In this document: piece by piece, positions 5,888-12,181 of the stretch
Layout: each line of letters begins with the position of its first letter
How positions within the stretch are numbered: position 1 is the stretch's first letter
Source of the DNA: RUG563 sp024681215
GTDB lineage: Bacteria > Bacillota > Clostridia > Christensenellales > Aristaeellaceae
Reading direction: 5' to 3'
Length of the DNA stretch: 12,181 nucleotides
NCBI GenBank assembly: GCA_024681215.1
Contig: JAILBG010000097.1
Coordinates: 1-12,181 of the forward strand
The notes under the pieces: generated by a model
Seen by the model: only the letters and a program-made list of their open reading frames with translations
What the model was told of the DNA's origin: nothing
Database searches by the model: none
Program-made: the position numbers and the translations under genes

Positions 5888-7903
5888 TCAGCCCTGTTCC
5901 TCGTCTTCCGTGCGGCGGGCCCGGCGATGGCGGCGGCGGGGCTTGTCCTCAGAATCCTTCTGGGCTTCCCAGGCGTCCCCCTCCCCGTCGGCTGCTTCGG
6001 GGGCGGCCTTCGGCGTTTCGGGAGCCGGCGCTTCAGGCGCGGGAGCTTCCGGCTTCGGCGCTTCCTTGGGCGTTTCCGGGGGCGGGGTGTTTTCCGTTTC
6101 CTCGCTGCGGGTCACCCGGTATCCGCCCTCCAGCATGCCGTCCGTCATTTCGTCGGCTTCCGCCACGGCCTCCTGCACGGACCTTTCGGCGTCGCGGATC
6201 AGGCGCTCATGGGGCAGCTCCGGCCCGCCGTCGTCCATAGCCGGAACGAAGGCTTCCAGGTCCTCTTCCCCGGCATCGTCGAAATTGCCGTCGTCCTGGC
6301 CGCCGGGCTCGGTATAATCCCGGCGCTCGGACAGCTGCAGATGATCGTAGGCGGCGTTGGAATGGCTGCGGTTCTTGATGCGCATGATGGTGCTCACCAG
6401 GAACATCACCAGCGCCACGCCCGCCAGGATCGCCACGGGCAGGAAAACCTTGCCGGCGATATCGCCCAGCGGGGATTTGGCGACCTCCTCCGCTTTCACG
6501 TGCTCCGGCGGCGCCACCGTCACCACCGGCACCCGGGTGGGCGCCGCGGTGGGCCGGGCATAGGAGATCTGAATGGTGTTGGATTCAAAGGGCACCACGT
6601 TGTTCAGGGTATCCTTCACCGCGGCGGAGAAGCGGAACTGGCCCGCCTGCTTGATGGTGAAATCCCAATCCAGGGGCGTGCTGGCCCCGGGCGCAAGGGA
6701 ATTGATGGTATAGATGGTTTCGTCCAGATATTTGATGTCGATGTTCTTAGCTTCGATATTGCTGTTGTTGGTGACCACCAGGTGCATGCGCACGTCTTCC
6801 CCCGCCTGGCTGATGGTTTCCTGCTCCGCCGTCAGGTTCAGCGTCAGCTTCATCACCTTTTCCGGATCGAACACGCCCACGCTCAGCTCGTTGGATTTCA
6901 TGGTCTTGGTTTCGCCCGTATTGTCCGGCAGCGTGGCGGTGACCACGAAGGTGGTGGGCTCCTTCAGGATGTATTCCGTGGTTTCCGACACCGTGGCGCC
7001 CGCGGGGATGGAAAGGTTGGTCAGGATCTCCCCCTTCTTGGCCTCGGACACGCTGACGTTGGAATAAGAAATGTTGCCGCTGTTGGTGAAGGTGATCACC
7101 AGGGTGGCCGCCTCGCCGATATTCACCCCGGCGGTGGGGCTGGACAGCTCCAGCTTCAATCCGGGCTTGGCCACGGGAATGGTCACCGCGTCCACCTTCT
7201 GGGTCAGCGTTTTGGTGGAATCCGCGGCCTTGTAGGAAATATCCGCGCTGCTGGTGAGATCGGCGTTGCCGATCCGGGAGGTAAAGGTCAGCGTGGTGCG
7301 CTCGCCCGCGGGCAGGGAAGCCACCTTCTGGGCTTTCTTGTCCACGTTTTCCTTCACCCGGATGTCCTTGAGCTCCACATTGCCGCTGTTATACAGCTCA
7401 TACGTAACGGTAACGCTCTTCCCGTTGCGGACCACCTCGGGGCTCACAGTGCGGTTCACCGTCAGCTCCACGTGCTCCCCGGCATATTCGATGGCCGCGT
7501 CGGCGGTGCGGCTGTATTCCGCCGCCTGCCCGTCCGCCCCGGTCAGGGAGTATTTCAGCGTATAGGTCACCTTGCCGGCGTCCAATTCCGCCTGCGTCAC
7601 GTTCCATTCGCCTTCCCAGGACCGGGAATCGCCGGATTTGAGGATATAGGAGCCGCCGTCCCCGAAGGACGCCACCACCTGACCGGCAGGATCATACAGC
7701 GTCACGGGGGCGGACATATCCTGATCGGTAGGATTGGCGATCCGGAGCGATACGTTCACTTTGCCGGGCGCCGTCAGGCTGGCGGGGGACACCTGGATGG
7801 CAAACTCCACCGGGTCCTCCTCCGCGGCGGCGCCGAATGCGAATACCAGCGCCAGCAGCAGCATCACCGCGGCGAGCTTTACGATATTCCGGGCAAATTT
7901 CAT
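5888..7903 (-). CDS. Secreted single-pass membrane protein with Ig-like (CARDB/DUF11-like) domains and a charged cytoplasmic tail
   Basis: 671 residues. The start at 7903 was chosen over an upstream ATG (7960) because it begins the signal peptide (MKFARNIVKLAAVMLLLALV, cleavage near GAAA/EEDP, residues 24-31) and has AAGGAGG at 7919-7913, nine bases upstream. About four beta-sandwich domains follow: near 31-143, 143-245 (NSGNVELKDI, 172-181), 248-345 (NSGNISYSNVSVS, 274-286) and 350-448 (NNSNIEAKNIDIKY, 379-392). The (N/S)GN and conserved spacing resemble CARDB/DUF11 repeats. A Pro-rich linker leads to one membrane segment (488-507), then a cytoplasmic tail of about 160 residues. The tail is acidic, has a P/E/A-rich run (607-637) and ends in a basic cluster RRRHRRARR (656-664). 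Function is unknown. Scaffolding or sensing at the envelope fits the layout but is only inference. It has its own promoter and is separate from yunB. Confidence 0.85.
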   Translation of the reverse strand: MKFARNIVKLAAVMLLLALVFAFGAAAEEDPVEFAIQVSPASLTAPGKVNVSLRIANPTDQDMSAPVTLYDPAGQVVASFGDGGSYILKSGDSRSWEGEWNVTQAELDAGKVTYTLKYSLTGADGQAAEYSRTADAAIEYAGEHVELTVNRTVSPEVVRNGKSVTVTYELYNSGNVELKDIRVKENVDKKAQKVASLPAGERTTLTFTSRIGNADLTSSADISYKAADSTKTLTQKVDAVTIPVAKPGLKLELSSPTAGVNIGEAATLVITFTNSGNISYSNVSVSEAKKGEILTNLSIPAGATVSETTEYILKEPTTFVVTATLPDNTGETKTMKSNELSVGVFDPEKVMKLTLNLTAEQETISQAGEDVRMHLVVTNNSNIEAKNIDIKYLDETIYTINSLAPGASTPLDWDFTIKQAGQFRFSAAVKDTLNNVVPFESNTIQISYARPTAAPTRVPVVTVAPPEHVKAEEVAKSPLGDIAGKVFLPVAILAGVALVMFLVSTIMRIKNRSHSNAAYDHLQLSERRDYTEPGGQDDGNFDDAGEEDLEAFVPAMDDGGPELPHERLIRDAERSVQEAVAEADEMTDGMLEGGYRVTRSEETENTPPPETPKEAPKPEAPAPEAPAPETPKAAPEAADGEGDAWEAQKDSEDKPRRRHRRARRTEDEEQG

Positions 7904-7968
7904 ATTGCCCTCCCTCCTTCCGAAAACGCGCATCAAACCGCGCGGGTACATTGCATCCACTCTATAGC

Positions 7969-7997
7969 ATTTTAGTGCAATCTGCCGCCGCTGTCAA
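7969..7997 (-). promoter_or_regulatory. Sigma-A promoter of the Ig-like membrane-protein gene
   Basis: On the - strand, a perfect TTGACA (7997-7992), a 17-base spacer and TAAAAT (7974-7969). The expected start is near 7962, giving a leader of about 60 bases. It shows that the gene is transcribed independently of yunB upstream. Confidence 0.87.
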
Positions 7998-8069
7998 GCA
8001 AGCAGCGCGTTTTCCTGTGAAAAGATATACGTTTTTACAAGTTTCGCGACCATTTTTGCCCATCACGGC

Positions 8070-8090
8070 CGGAAAAAGCCCGTTTTTCCG
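8070..8090. terminator. Small hairpin after yunB, possible terminator
   Basis: CGGAAAAA (8070-8077) pairs with TTTTTCCG (8083-8090) around a five-base loop, four bases beyond the yunB stop codon. No clear T-tract follows on the - strand, so a terminating role is tentative. Confidence 0.4.
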
Positions 8091-8093
8091 TTT

Positions 8094-8762
8094 TCAGGGC
8101 GCGAAAAAGTTCAGCGCACTGTCCATATCCGGCACCTGCACGAAGGAATCCGGCACCGTGCCCACGATGATGGATTCGGCGATGAGCACCTGGCTGCTCA
8201 GGGACACTTCCCGGGCCGAGGAGGGGATCACCAGGCGGACGGTGGTGTGCAGCGACAGATAGATCTTGTGCCGCGTCTGGTTGATCCCGGCGGATTCAAA
8301 TTCCGTGGAGAAGGCGGCGGACACCGCGCTCACCGGCAGCACCCGGACCGAGATCCGCGGCCCCAGGCCGCTTAAGAACGGCAGCCCCAGGGCGGACCCC
8401 AGGGGGATGGAAACGCTCTGGGCTTCGGCGCTCTCCAGGCGGGATTGGGCCTGCATCGCCGCGGCGGTGGCCAGCTCGTTCATGCGCACCGCGTTGGCCT
8501 GCAGCATGGCGATCCGCCCCTCCCCGTCCGTGCGCACCAGGATCATGTCCTCATAGGACACCGTATCCCCCATCACGTCCCGCACCGCCTCGTGGATATA
8601 CTCCACCGCCATGGCCTCCGCCCGGGCGTGGGCCAGATCCAGGATCACGCCCTCCAGGTTCTTTTCCAAAAGCAGGAACAGCGCCAGCAGCGCCGCGCAG
8701 ATCAAAAGCCCCCACCGGAGCGCCCGCCGCCCGCCGCTGGTTTTTTTGCATTTCCGGGTCAT
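8094..8762 (-). CDS. yunB: Sporulation protein YunB
   Basis: 222 residues. The protein has a basic start, one membrane segment (about 15-33) and a domain that closely follows the YunB family: IPLGSALGLPFLSGLGP in the middle, then ESAGINQTRHKIYLSL, and near the end AESIIVGTVPDSFVQV. B. subtilis YunB belongs to the mother-cell sigma-E regulon and is needed for full sporulation; its biochemical role is not established. Two in-frame starts compete. The ATG at 8771 directly abuts the GGGAGGAG sequence, whereas the ATG at 8762 has it at a workable distance (about 11 bases), so 8762 is preferred. No convincing sigma-A promoter was found upstream; a sporulation sigma factor would fit but is not shown. 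Its presence suggests an endospore-forming host lineage. Confidence 0.9.
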   Translation of the reverse strand: MTRKCKKTSGGRRALRWGLLICAALLALFLLLEKNLEGVILDLAHARAEAMAVEYIHEAVRDVMGDTVSYEDMILVRTDGEGRIAMLQANAVRMNELATAAAMQAQSRLESAEAQSVSIPLGSALGLPFLSGLGPRISVRVLPVSAVSAAFSTEFESAGINQTRHKIYLSLHTTVRLVIPSSAREVSLSSQVLIAESIIVGTVPDSFVQVPDMDSALNFFAP

Positions 8763-8923
8763 TTTCCTCATCTCCTCCCGTTTCCGTCCATTTTATGCGC
8801 CGCGGACCCCCGTTTTGTCCCGCGGCGGGGCGCTTGCCTTTCCGCGGCGCGTATTTTCCCGGTTTTTTTGTAAATTTGTCTTTTTCCGGCGCATGTTTTT
8901 TGTAAATATATAAAATGGAAGCA

Positions 8924-8952
8924 TTGACTTGAAATGCAAGATGTGGTATATT
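8924..8952 (+). promoter_or_regulatory. Sigma-A promoter of the Cys/His-repeat secreted protein
   Basis: TTGACT (8924-8929), a 17-base spacer and TATATT (8947-8952), each one base from consensus, preceded by an AT-rich stretch (8889-8916). It lies about 195 bases upstream of the ATG at 9148. Confidence 0.82.
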
Positions 8953-8958
8953 TTACGG

Positions 8959-9147
8959 GAAGAAGCAGGCAAATGATCCTATCGTCGCGGTGGCTGCGTC
9001 GGCAGATGCGGCCGATTGACGGCCCGTTTTCGCCTGAGCCCCGCGTTCATCATCGACCCGTTTCTTTCTGCCGTTCCGAGGAACCGGCAGCGGAATTTAG
9101 TTCAGCGTCCGGCAGGCAGCCGCCGGATGAAGTTAGGAGGATGGAAC
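8959..9147 (+). promoter_or_regulatory. Long structured 5' leader
   Basis: About 190 bases lie between the predicted transcription start and the ATG. A hairpin lies at 9068-9090 (CTGCCG/CGGCAG plus TTC/GAA with a bulge). A second (9106-9113 with 9122-9129, 8 bp with one G-U) ends six bases before the AGGAGG ribosome binding site (9135-9140). The longer in-frame start at 9016 has no ribosome binding site. I could not match the leader to a known riboswitch. The whole stretch 8772-9147 has no other gene. Confidence 0.45.
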
Positions 9148-10599
9148 ATGAACAGGCTCAATCGCTACGGCAAGGCTCTCTTATTCCTGGTTCTTGCGGC
9201 AACGCTTGTGTGCGTTTGCGCCGCCGCGCTGGCGGACGAGCACATCGGCGCCCACGTATGGGATGAAGGCACGAAAATCCTGGATGCCAACTGCGATCAT
9301 CCCGCACGGTATAAGTACACCTGCACGATCTGCGGCGCCACCAAGGAAGAAAACGTCGGCGAATCGGATATGACCAAGCACGACTGGGGCGAGTGGGTCA
9401 TCGACAAGGCGCCCACCTGCACCGAAGCGGGCGAACGCCACCGGGAATGCAAGAATAATCCGCATCATACCGCGACGGATTATCCCAAGGCCCTGGGCCA
9501 CGAATTCGAATGGGTCACCGTGACCGAAGCCACCTGCACCGCCACCGGCTTCAAGAAGCAGGTCTGCAAGCGCTGCAATCTGGAAAACGCCTCCGAAGTC
9601 ATTCCCATGGTCGCCCATAAGCCGGGCAACTGGGAAACCACCAAAGAGCCCACCTGCACCGCGGAAGGCGAACAGGCCCGCAAGTGCACCGTCTGCGGCA
9701 CCAAGGTGGAAACCAAGACCCTGCCGGCCCTGGGCCACGACTGGGGCAACTGGAGCACCGTGAAGGAGCCCACCTGCGCCGCCAAGGGCAGCCAGGAGCG
9801 CGTCTGCAAGCGCGATTCCAACCATAAGGAAACCAAGGACATCGATCCTCTGGGCCACGACTGGGGCGAATGGGCCATCACCAAGCAGCCCACCTGCACC
9901 GAAAAGGGCGTTCAGACCCGCACCTGCAAGCGCGATTCCAGCCATAAGGAAACCAAAGATATCCCCGCCACCGGCCACGATTGGGATGCCGGCAAGGTGA
10001 CCAAGGAGCCCACCTGGACCGCGCCCGGCGAAATGGTCTACACCTGCAAGAACAATCCCGCCCACACCAAAACCGTGAAGCTGGACAGCATCACCAAGCC
10101 GAACAACACCGTCTGCGCCTTCGGCCCCCGGCTACGGGACAGCAGCACCATCCTCTATCCCAACGTGACGGATCTGTGGTATATGTACACGCCCTTCAGC
10201 GTCCAGGCCATCAAGGATGCCCCGGGCAGCAAGGTGGAATACGAGCTGGTTGCCTCCAACACAGATATCGTGGGCAAGGTGACGCTGAGCATCGTGGACG
10301 ACGAGCTCATCGTGGATTACACCCTGGCCAGCAACACCATCAAGATCACCTATGAATTCTTCACCATCCTGAACCAGATCACCGATCTGAACAAGTATGA
10401 GCCCGAGGATCTGCGTTCCCTGGCCCTGCAGCGCCGCGAGCCCATGAACATCCAGGAATACTTCGGCGACGACGATCAGCTGGTGCTTTACTTCTGCAGC
10501 CGCTGCAATTATTCCTACAGCCCCGCGTTCCGGGATCTGGCGTACAATTCCGTCCCGCATCAGCAGCTGCTCCAGCAGATGCTTGCGCTGATCGACTGA
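9148..10599 (+). CDS. Secreted protein with seven GHDWG/PTC/CxxC-type repeats and an unknown C-terminal domain
   Basis: 483 residues. The start at 9148 is fixed by AGGAGG (9135-9140), seven bases upstream, and by the signal peptide that follows (1-29, cleavage near ALA/DE). Seven repeats of about 40 residues span 36-310, typically (G)HDWG-W--TKEPTCT--G---R-C, then CxxC or CxxxxH, then LP--G. Repeats 1, 3 and 4 have the CxxC form (C59/C62, C140/C143, C180/C183). Repeats 2, 5, 6 and 7 have C followed by KNN or KRD and a His. Repeat 7 has Trp in place of the first Cys (PTWT, W290). Similar repeats are frequent in secreted proteins of gut Clostridia; no function is established. Residues 318-483 form a separate domain rich in beta-like segments (YELVAS, GKVTLSIVDDELIVDYTL) with another CSRC (450-453); I do not recognise it. 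There is no anchor motif, so it is either released or held non-covalently. It is a single-gene unit between its promoter and a strong terminator. Confidence 0.86.
   Translation: MNRLNRYGKALLFLVLAATLVCVCAAALADEHIGAHVWDEGTKILDANCDHPARYKYTCTICGATKEENVGESDMTKHDWGEWVIDKAPTCTEAGERHRECKNNPHHTATDYPKALGHEFEWVTVTEATCTATGFKKQVCKRCNLENASEVIPMVAHKPGNWETTKEPTCTAEGEQARKCTVCGTKVETKTLPALGHDWGNWSTVKEPTCAAKGSQERVCKRDSNHKETKDIDPLGHDWGEWAITKQPTCTEKGVQTRTCKRDSSHKETKDIPATGHDWDAGKVTKEPTWTAPGEMVYTCKNNPAHTKTVKLDSITKPNNTVCAFGPRLRDSSTILYPNVTDLWYMYTPFSVQAIKDAPGSKVEYELVASNTDIVGKVTLSIVDDELIVDYTLASNTIKITYEFFTILNQITDLNKYEPEDLRSLALQRREPMNIQEYFGDDDQLVLYFCSRCNYSYSPAFRDLAYNSVPHQQLLQQMLALID
9253..10077 (+). repeat. Coding tandem repeats of about 120 bases
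   Basis: These encode the seven Cys/His repeats. The units at 9736-9855 and 9856-9975 are the most alike, sharing long identical stretches around the GGCCACGACTGGGGC and AAGCGCGATTCCA segments. This points to a recent internal duplication, while the outer units are more diverged. Confidence 0.85.
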
Positions 10600-10630
10600 G
10601 ACAAGACCTTGGATTTATCCCCGGATTGCA

Positions 10631-10660
10631 GCGAAGGGCCCGCGGGCCCTTCGCTTTTTT
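10631..10660 (+). terminator. Strong intrinsic terminator
   Basis: A perfect GC-rich inverted repeat (GCGAAGGGCCC at 10631-10641 with GGGCCCTTCGC at 10644-10654; the effective loop takes in the central bases) is followed by six T (10655-10660). It lies 31 bases after the stop codon of the repeat-protein gene. Confidence 0.93.
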
Positions 10661-10710
10661 ATCCGCTGCGGCGGCGCGCGCTTCTCCGGGCCGCCGTTTT
10701 CCCGGGCCGC

Positions 10711-10739
10711 TTGTGCTTTTCCGGGATATGGGATATAAT
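10711..10739 (+). promoter_or_regulatory. Sigma-A promoter of the DUF1292-uvrC unit
   Basis: A perfect TATAAT (10734-10739) is preceded after 17 bases by a weak -35, TTGTGC (10711-10716). The transcript would start near 10746, about 37 bases before the ATG at 10783. Confidence 0.75.
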
Positions 10740-10782
10740 AGGTACGTTCCGGTGCTGCCGGAAATAAAGGAGGGTTGAAACG

Positions 10783-11079
10783 ATGGCCAACGACGAGGAA
10801 CTGGACATCATCGAGCTGGAAGGCGACGACGGCGAACAGATCCGCCTGTGCGTGGAGCGCTATTTCTTCTACAACGGGGATGAATACGTGCTGCTCAGCG
10901 ACAAGTGCGATCTGCCCGAAGGCGAGGAGCCGTCCCACTACGTGATGAAGGTGCAGCCCCTGGAGGGCGAGGGCGAAGAGGACATGGAAGAATTCGTTCC
11001 CGTGGACGAGGACCTGATGGACCAGCTGGTGCAGGTGGCGGAGAGCGTATTCGACGACGACGCGGACGGCGAAAACTGA
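10783..11079 (+). CDS. DUF1292 family protein
   Basis: 98 residues, a small acidic cytoplasmic protein of the DUF1292 (YrzB-like) family, widespread in Bacillota and without a known function. The family pattern is visible: ELDIIELEGDDGEQ (6-19), then a hydrophobic and aromatic core (VERYFFYNGDEYVLL, 24-38), PSHYVMKV (50-57), a GEGEEDMEEFVPV block (62-74) and an acidic C-terminus. The ATG is preceded at nine bases by AAAGGAGG (10766-10773), a very strong site. The next gene, uvrC, starts 14 bases after its stop codon without a promoter between, so the two are probably co-transcribed. This arrangement does not by itself tie DUF1292 to DNA repair. Confidence 0.9.
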   Translation: MANDEELDIIELEGDDGEQIRLCVERYFFYNGDEYVLLSDKCDLPEGEEPSHYVMKVQPLEGEGEEDMEEFVPVDEDLMDQLVQVAESVFDDDADGEN

Positions 11080-11093
11080 TCCTGGGGATCCCC

Positions 11094-12181
11094 ATGAACG
11101 AGATCATCGCGCAGAAGCTGAAGCTGCTTCCCGATTCTCCCGGATGCTACCAGATGAAGGAAAACGGGAAGATCATTTACGTGGGCAAGGCGGTGAACCT
11201 GAAAAACCGCGTGCGCAGCTATTTCCATGGCCGCGACCATACCCCGAAGGTGGCGGCCATGGTTTCGCATGTGGATGATTTCGATATCCTTCTGTGCCGC
11301 ACCAATCTGGAGGCGCTGATCCTGGAGTGCAACCTGATCAAGCTGCACAGGCCCTACTACAACATCCTGCTCAAGGACGACAAGCACTATCCCTACATCC
11401 GCCTGGACCTGCGGGAGCCATTCCCCCGGGTGACCCTGGCCCGGCGGCAGCAGGCGGACGGCGCCCGGTATTTCGGCCCCTACATCGGGGCCACGGCGGT
11501 GAGGGAGGTGCTGGAAGCGCTCAAAAAGCTCTTCCCTCTGCGCACCTGCAATCACCGCCTGCCGGAGCACGGGCCCCGGCGCCCCTGCATGAACTATGAG
11601 ATCGGCCGGTGCCTGGGGCCCTGCTGCGGCAAGTGCACGGAGGAGGAATACCGCGCCGTGGTGCAGCGGGTGCTCCGCTTCCTGGAAGGCCGGTATCAGG
11701 ACGTGACCTCGGGGATCGAGCAGGACATGCGGGCCGCCGCCGCGGCGCTGCAGTTTGAAAAGGCCGCCCGGCTGCGGGACCAGCTGCGGGACATTCAGGG
11801 CCTCATGCAGCGCCAGCAGGCCATCCAGACCAGCGGGGCGGAGCCGGACGTGTTCGCCATCGCCCAGGACGATCTGGACGCCATGGCCCAGGTGATGTAC
11901 GTGCGGGGCGGCCGCATGGTGGGGGGCGATTCCTTCCCCCTGCCCCGGGAAGGCAGGGAGGACCCCGGGGAGGTGCTGTTCGATTTCATCGTGCAGTTTT
12001 ACGACGACGAGCGCCGCCCGGCCCGGGAGGTGCTCTGCCCCGGGCTGCCGCCGGAGATCGACGCCGACCTCACCGAATGGCTGCGCCGCCGCCGGGGCGG
12101 GCCGGTGACCCTCACCGTGCCCCAACGGGGGGACAAGCGGGCGCTGACCCTCCTGGCGGAAAAGAACGCCCGGGACGCCCT
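11094..12181 (+). CDS. uvrC: UvrABC excinuclease subunit C, N-terminal part (3' end outside window)
   Basis: UvrC is the nuclease that cuts the damaged strand on both sides of a lesion after loading by UvrA and UvrB. 362 residues are visible and the frame is open to the window end. The GIY-YIG nuclease domain, which makes the 3' incision, is at about 11-95: GCY (17-19), YVG (29-31), the conserved Arg (R39 in LKNRV) and the metal-binding Glu (E78 in LILE). A cysteine cluster C152, C165, C173 and C177 (RPCMNYEIGRCLGPC) matches the four Cys that hold the iron-sulphur cluster in UvrC; C178 and C181 are extra. The UVR motif that binds UvrB lies at about 208-242 (LQFEKAARLRDQL). The RNase H-like 5' nuclease and helix-hairpin-helix domains must lie beyond the window. 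The start ATG has only a weak GGGG-type site, consistent with coupling to the DUF1292 gene 14 bases upstream. Confidence 0.96.
   Translation, partial: MNEIIAQKLKLLPDSPGCYQMKENGKIIYVGKAVNLKNRVRSYFHGRDHTPKVAAMVSHVDDFDILLCRTNLEALILECNLIKLHRPYYNILLKDDKHYPYIRLDLREPFPRVTLARRQQADGARYFGPYIGATAVREVLEALKKLFPLRTCNHRLPEHGPRRPCMNYEIGRCLGPCCGKCTEEEYRAVVQRVLRFLEGRYQDVTSGIEQDMRAAAAALQFEKAARLRDQLRDIQGLMQRQQAIQTSGAEPDVFAIAQDDLDAMAQVMYVRGGRMVGGDSFPLPREGREDPGEVLFDFIVQFYDDERRPAREVLCPGLPPEIDADLTEWLRRRRGGPVTLTVPQRGDKRALTLLAEKNARDA

Noticed and set aside
5876..7975. A 699-residue open frame on the + strand opposite the Ig-like gene
   Set aside because: It is a shadow of a GC-rich gene. It is His/Gly/Arg-rich with no family motifs, while the - strand frame has a promoter, ribosome binding site, signal peptide and domains.
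7903..8094. yunB and the Ig-like protein gene as one operon
   Set aside because: There is a gap of about 190 bases with a near-perfect sigma-A promoter facing the downstream gene and a small hairpin after yunB.
8960..9030. Possible cyclic-di-GMP (GEMM-I) riboswitch because of an AGGCAAA stretch before a surface-protein gene
   Set aside because: The required GACGCAAAGC segment and the two helix arms at the right distances could not be found.
9181..10065. A 294-residue - strand frame opposite the Cys/His repeat gene
   Set aside because: Its repeats merely mirror the coding repeats of the real gene, and there is no start signal.
10938..12125. A 395-residue - strand frame opposite uvrC
   Set aside because: Antisense shadow. 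The + strand encodes an unmistakable UvrC that stays open to the window end.

Overview
The window reads as a GC-rich Bacillota chromosome, most likely an endospore-forming, Clostridia-like (possibly gut) lineage. The evidence is strong AGGAGG-type ribosome binding sites, near-consensus sigma-A promoters with 17-base spacers, a clear YunB sporulation protein, a DUF1292-uvrC gene pair and secreted repeat proteins of a kind common in gut Clostridia. The genus cannot be fixed from this sequence. Nothing looks like a phage, an insertion sequence or a CRISPR array; the genes look chromosomal and vertically inherited.

Layout. (1) 2-1264 (+): 3' part of a Rho-family gene whose start lies upstream of the window. 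Its primary RNA-binding domain is well kept, but its ATPase domain has lost the P-loop, the catalytic Glu, the arginine finger and the C-terminal tail, and it carries a six-unit DY(Q/A)PRQ disordered repeat. (2) 1313-1418: two hairpins between convergent genes, the first a probable bidirectional terminator. (3) 4331-1438 (-): a polar amino-acid ABC importer operon in the order binding protein, permease, ATPase. It has a TTGACA-17-TATACT promoter, two ARG-box-like operators upstream and a strong hairpin between the binding-protein and permease genes. The permease has an extra N-terminal membrane segment and an external domain of about 185 residues. (4) 4616-5506 (+): a MiaA-family tRNA prenyltransferase, divergent from the transporter and with its own promoter. 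(5) 5550-5856: a non-coding block of consecutive, mostly perfect hairpins bounded by two near-identical hairpin copies. (6) 7903-5888 (-): a secreted, single-pass membrane protein with about four Ig-like domains outside and a long charged tail inside; then 8762-8094 (-): yunB. (7) 9148-10599 (+): a secreted protein with seven repeats of about 40 residues of the GHDWG...PTC...C..C type and an unrecognised C-terminal domain, behind a structured leader of about 190 bases. (8) 10783-11079 (+): a DUF1292 protein, followed 14 bases later by uvrC, which runs off the window end.

How the parts fit. The transporter genes form one regulated operon, and the ARG boxes suggest that ArgR/AhrC senses arginine and that the cargo is arginine or a related amino acid. 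DUF1292 and uvrC are probably co-transcribed. The two surface proteins and yunB each seem to be separate transcription units. The most unusual items are the ATPase-dead Rho-like protein, the hairpin block at 5550-5856, the permease with an added external domain and the Cys/His repeat protein.
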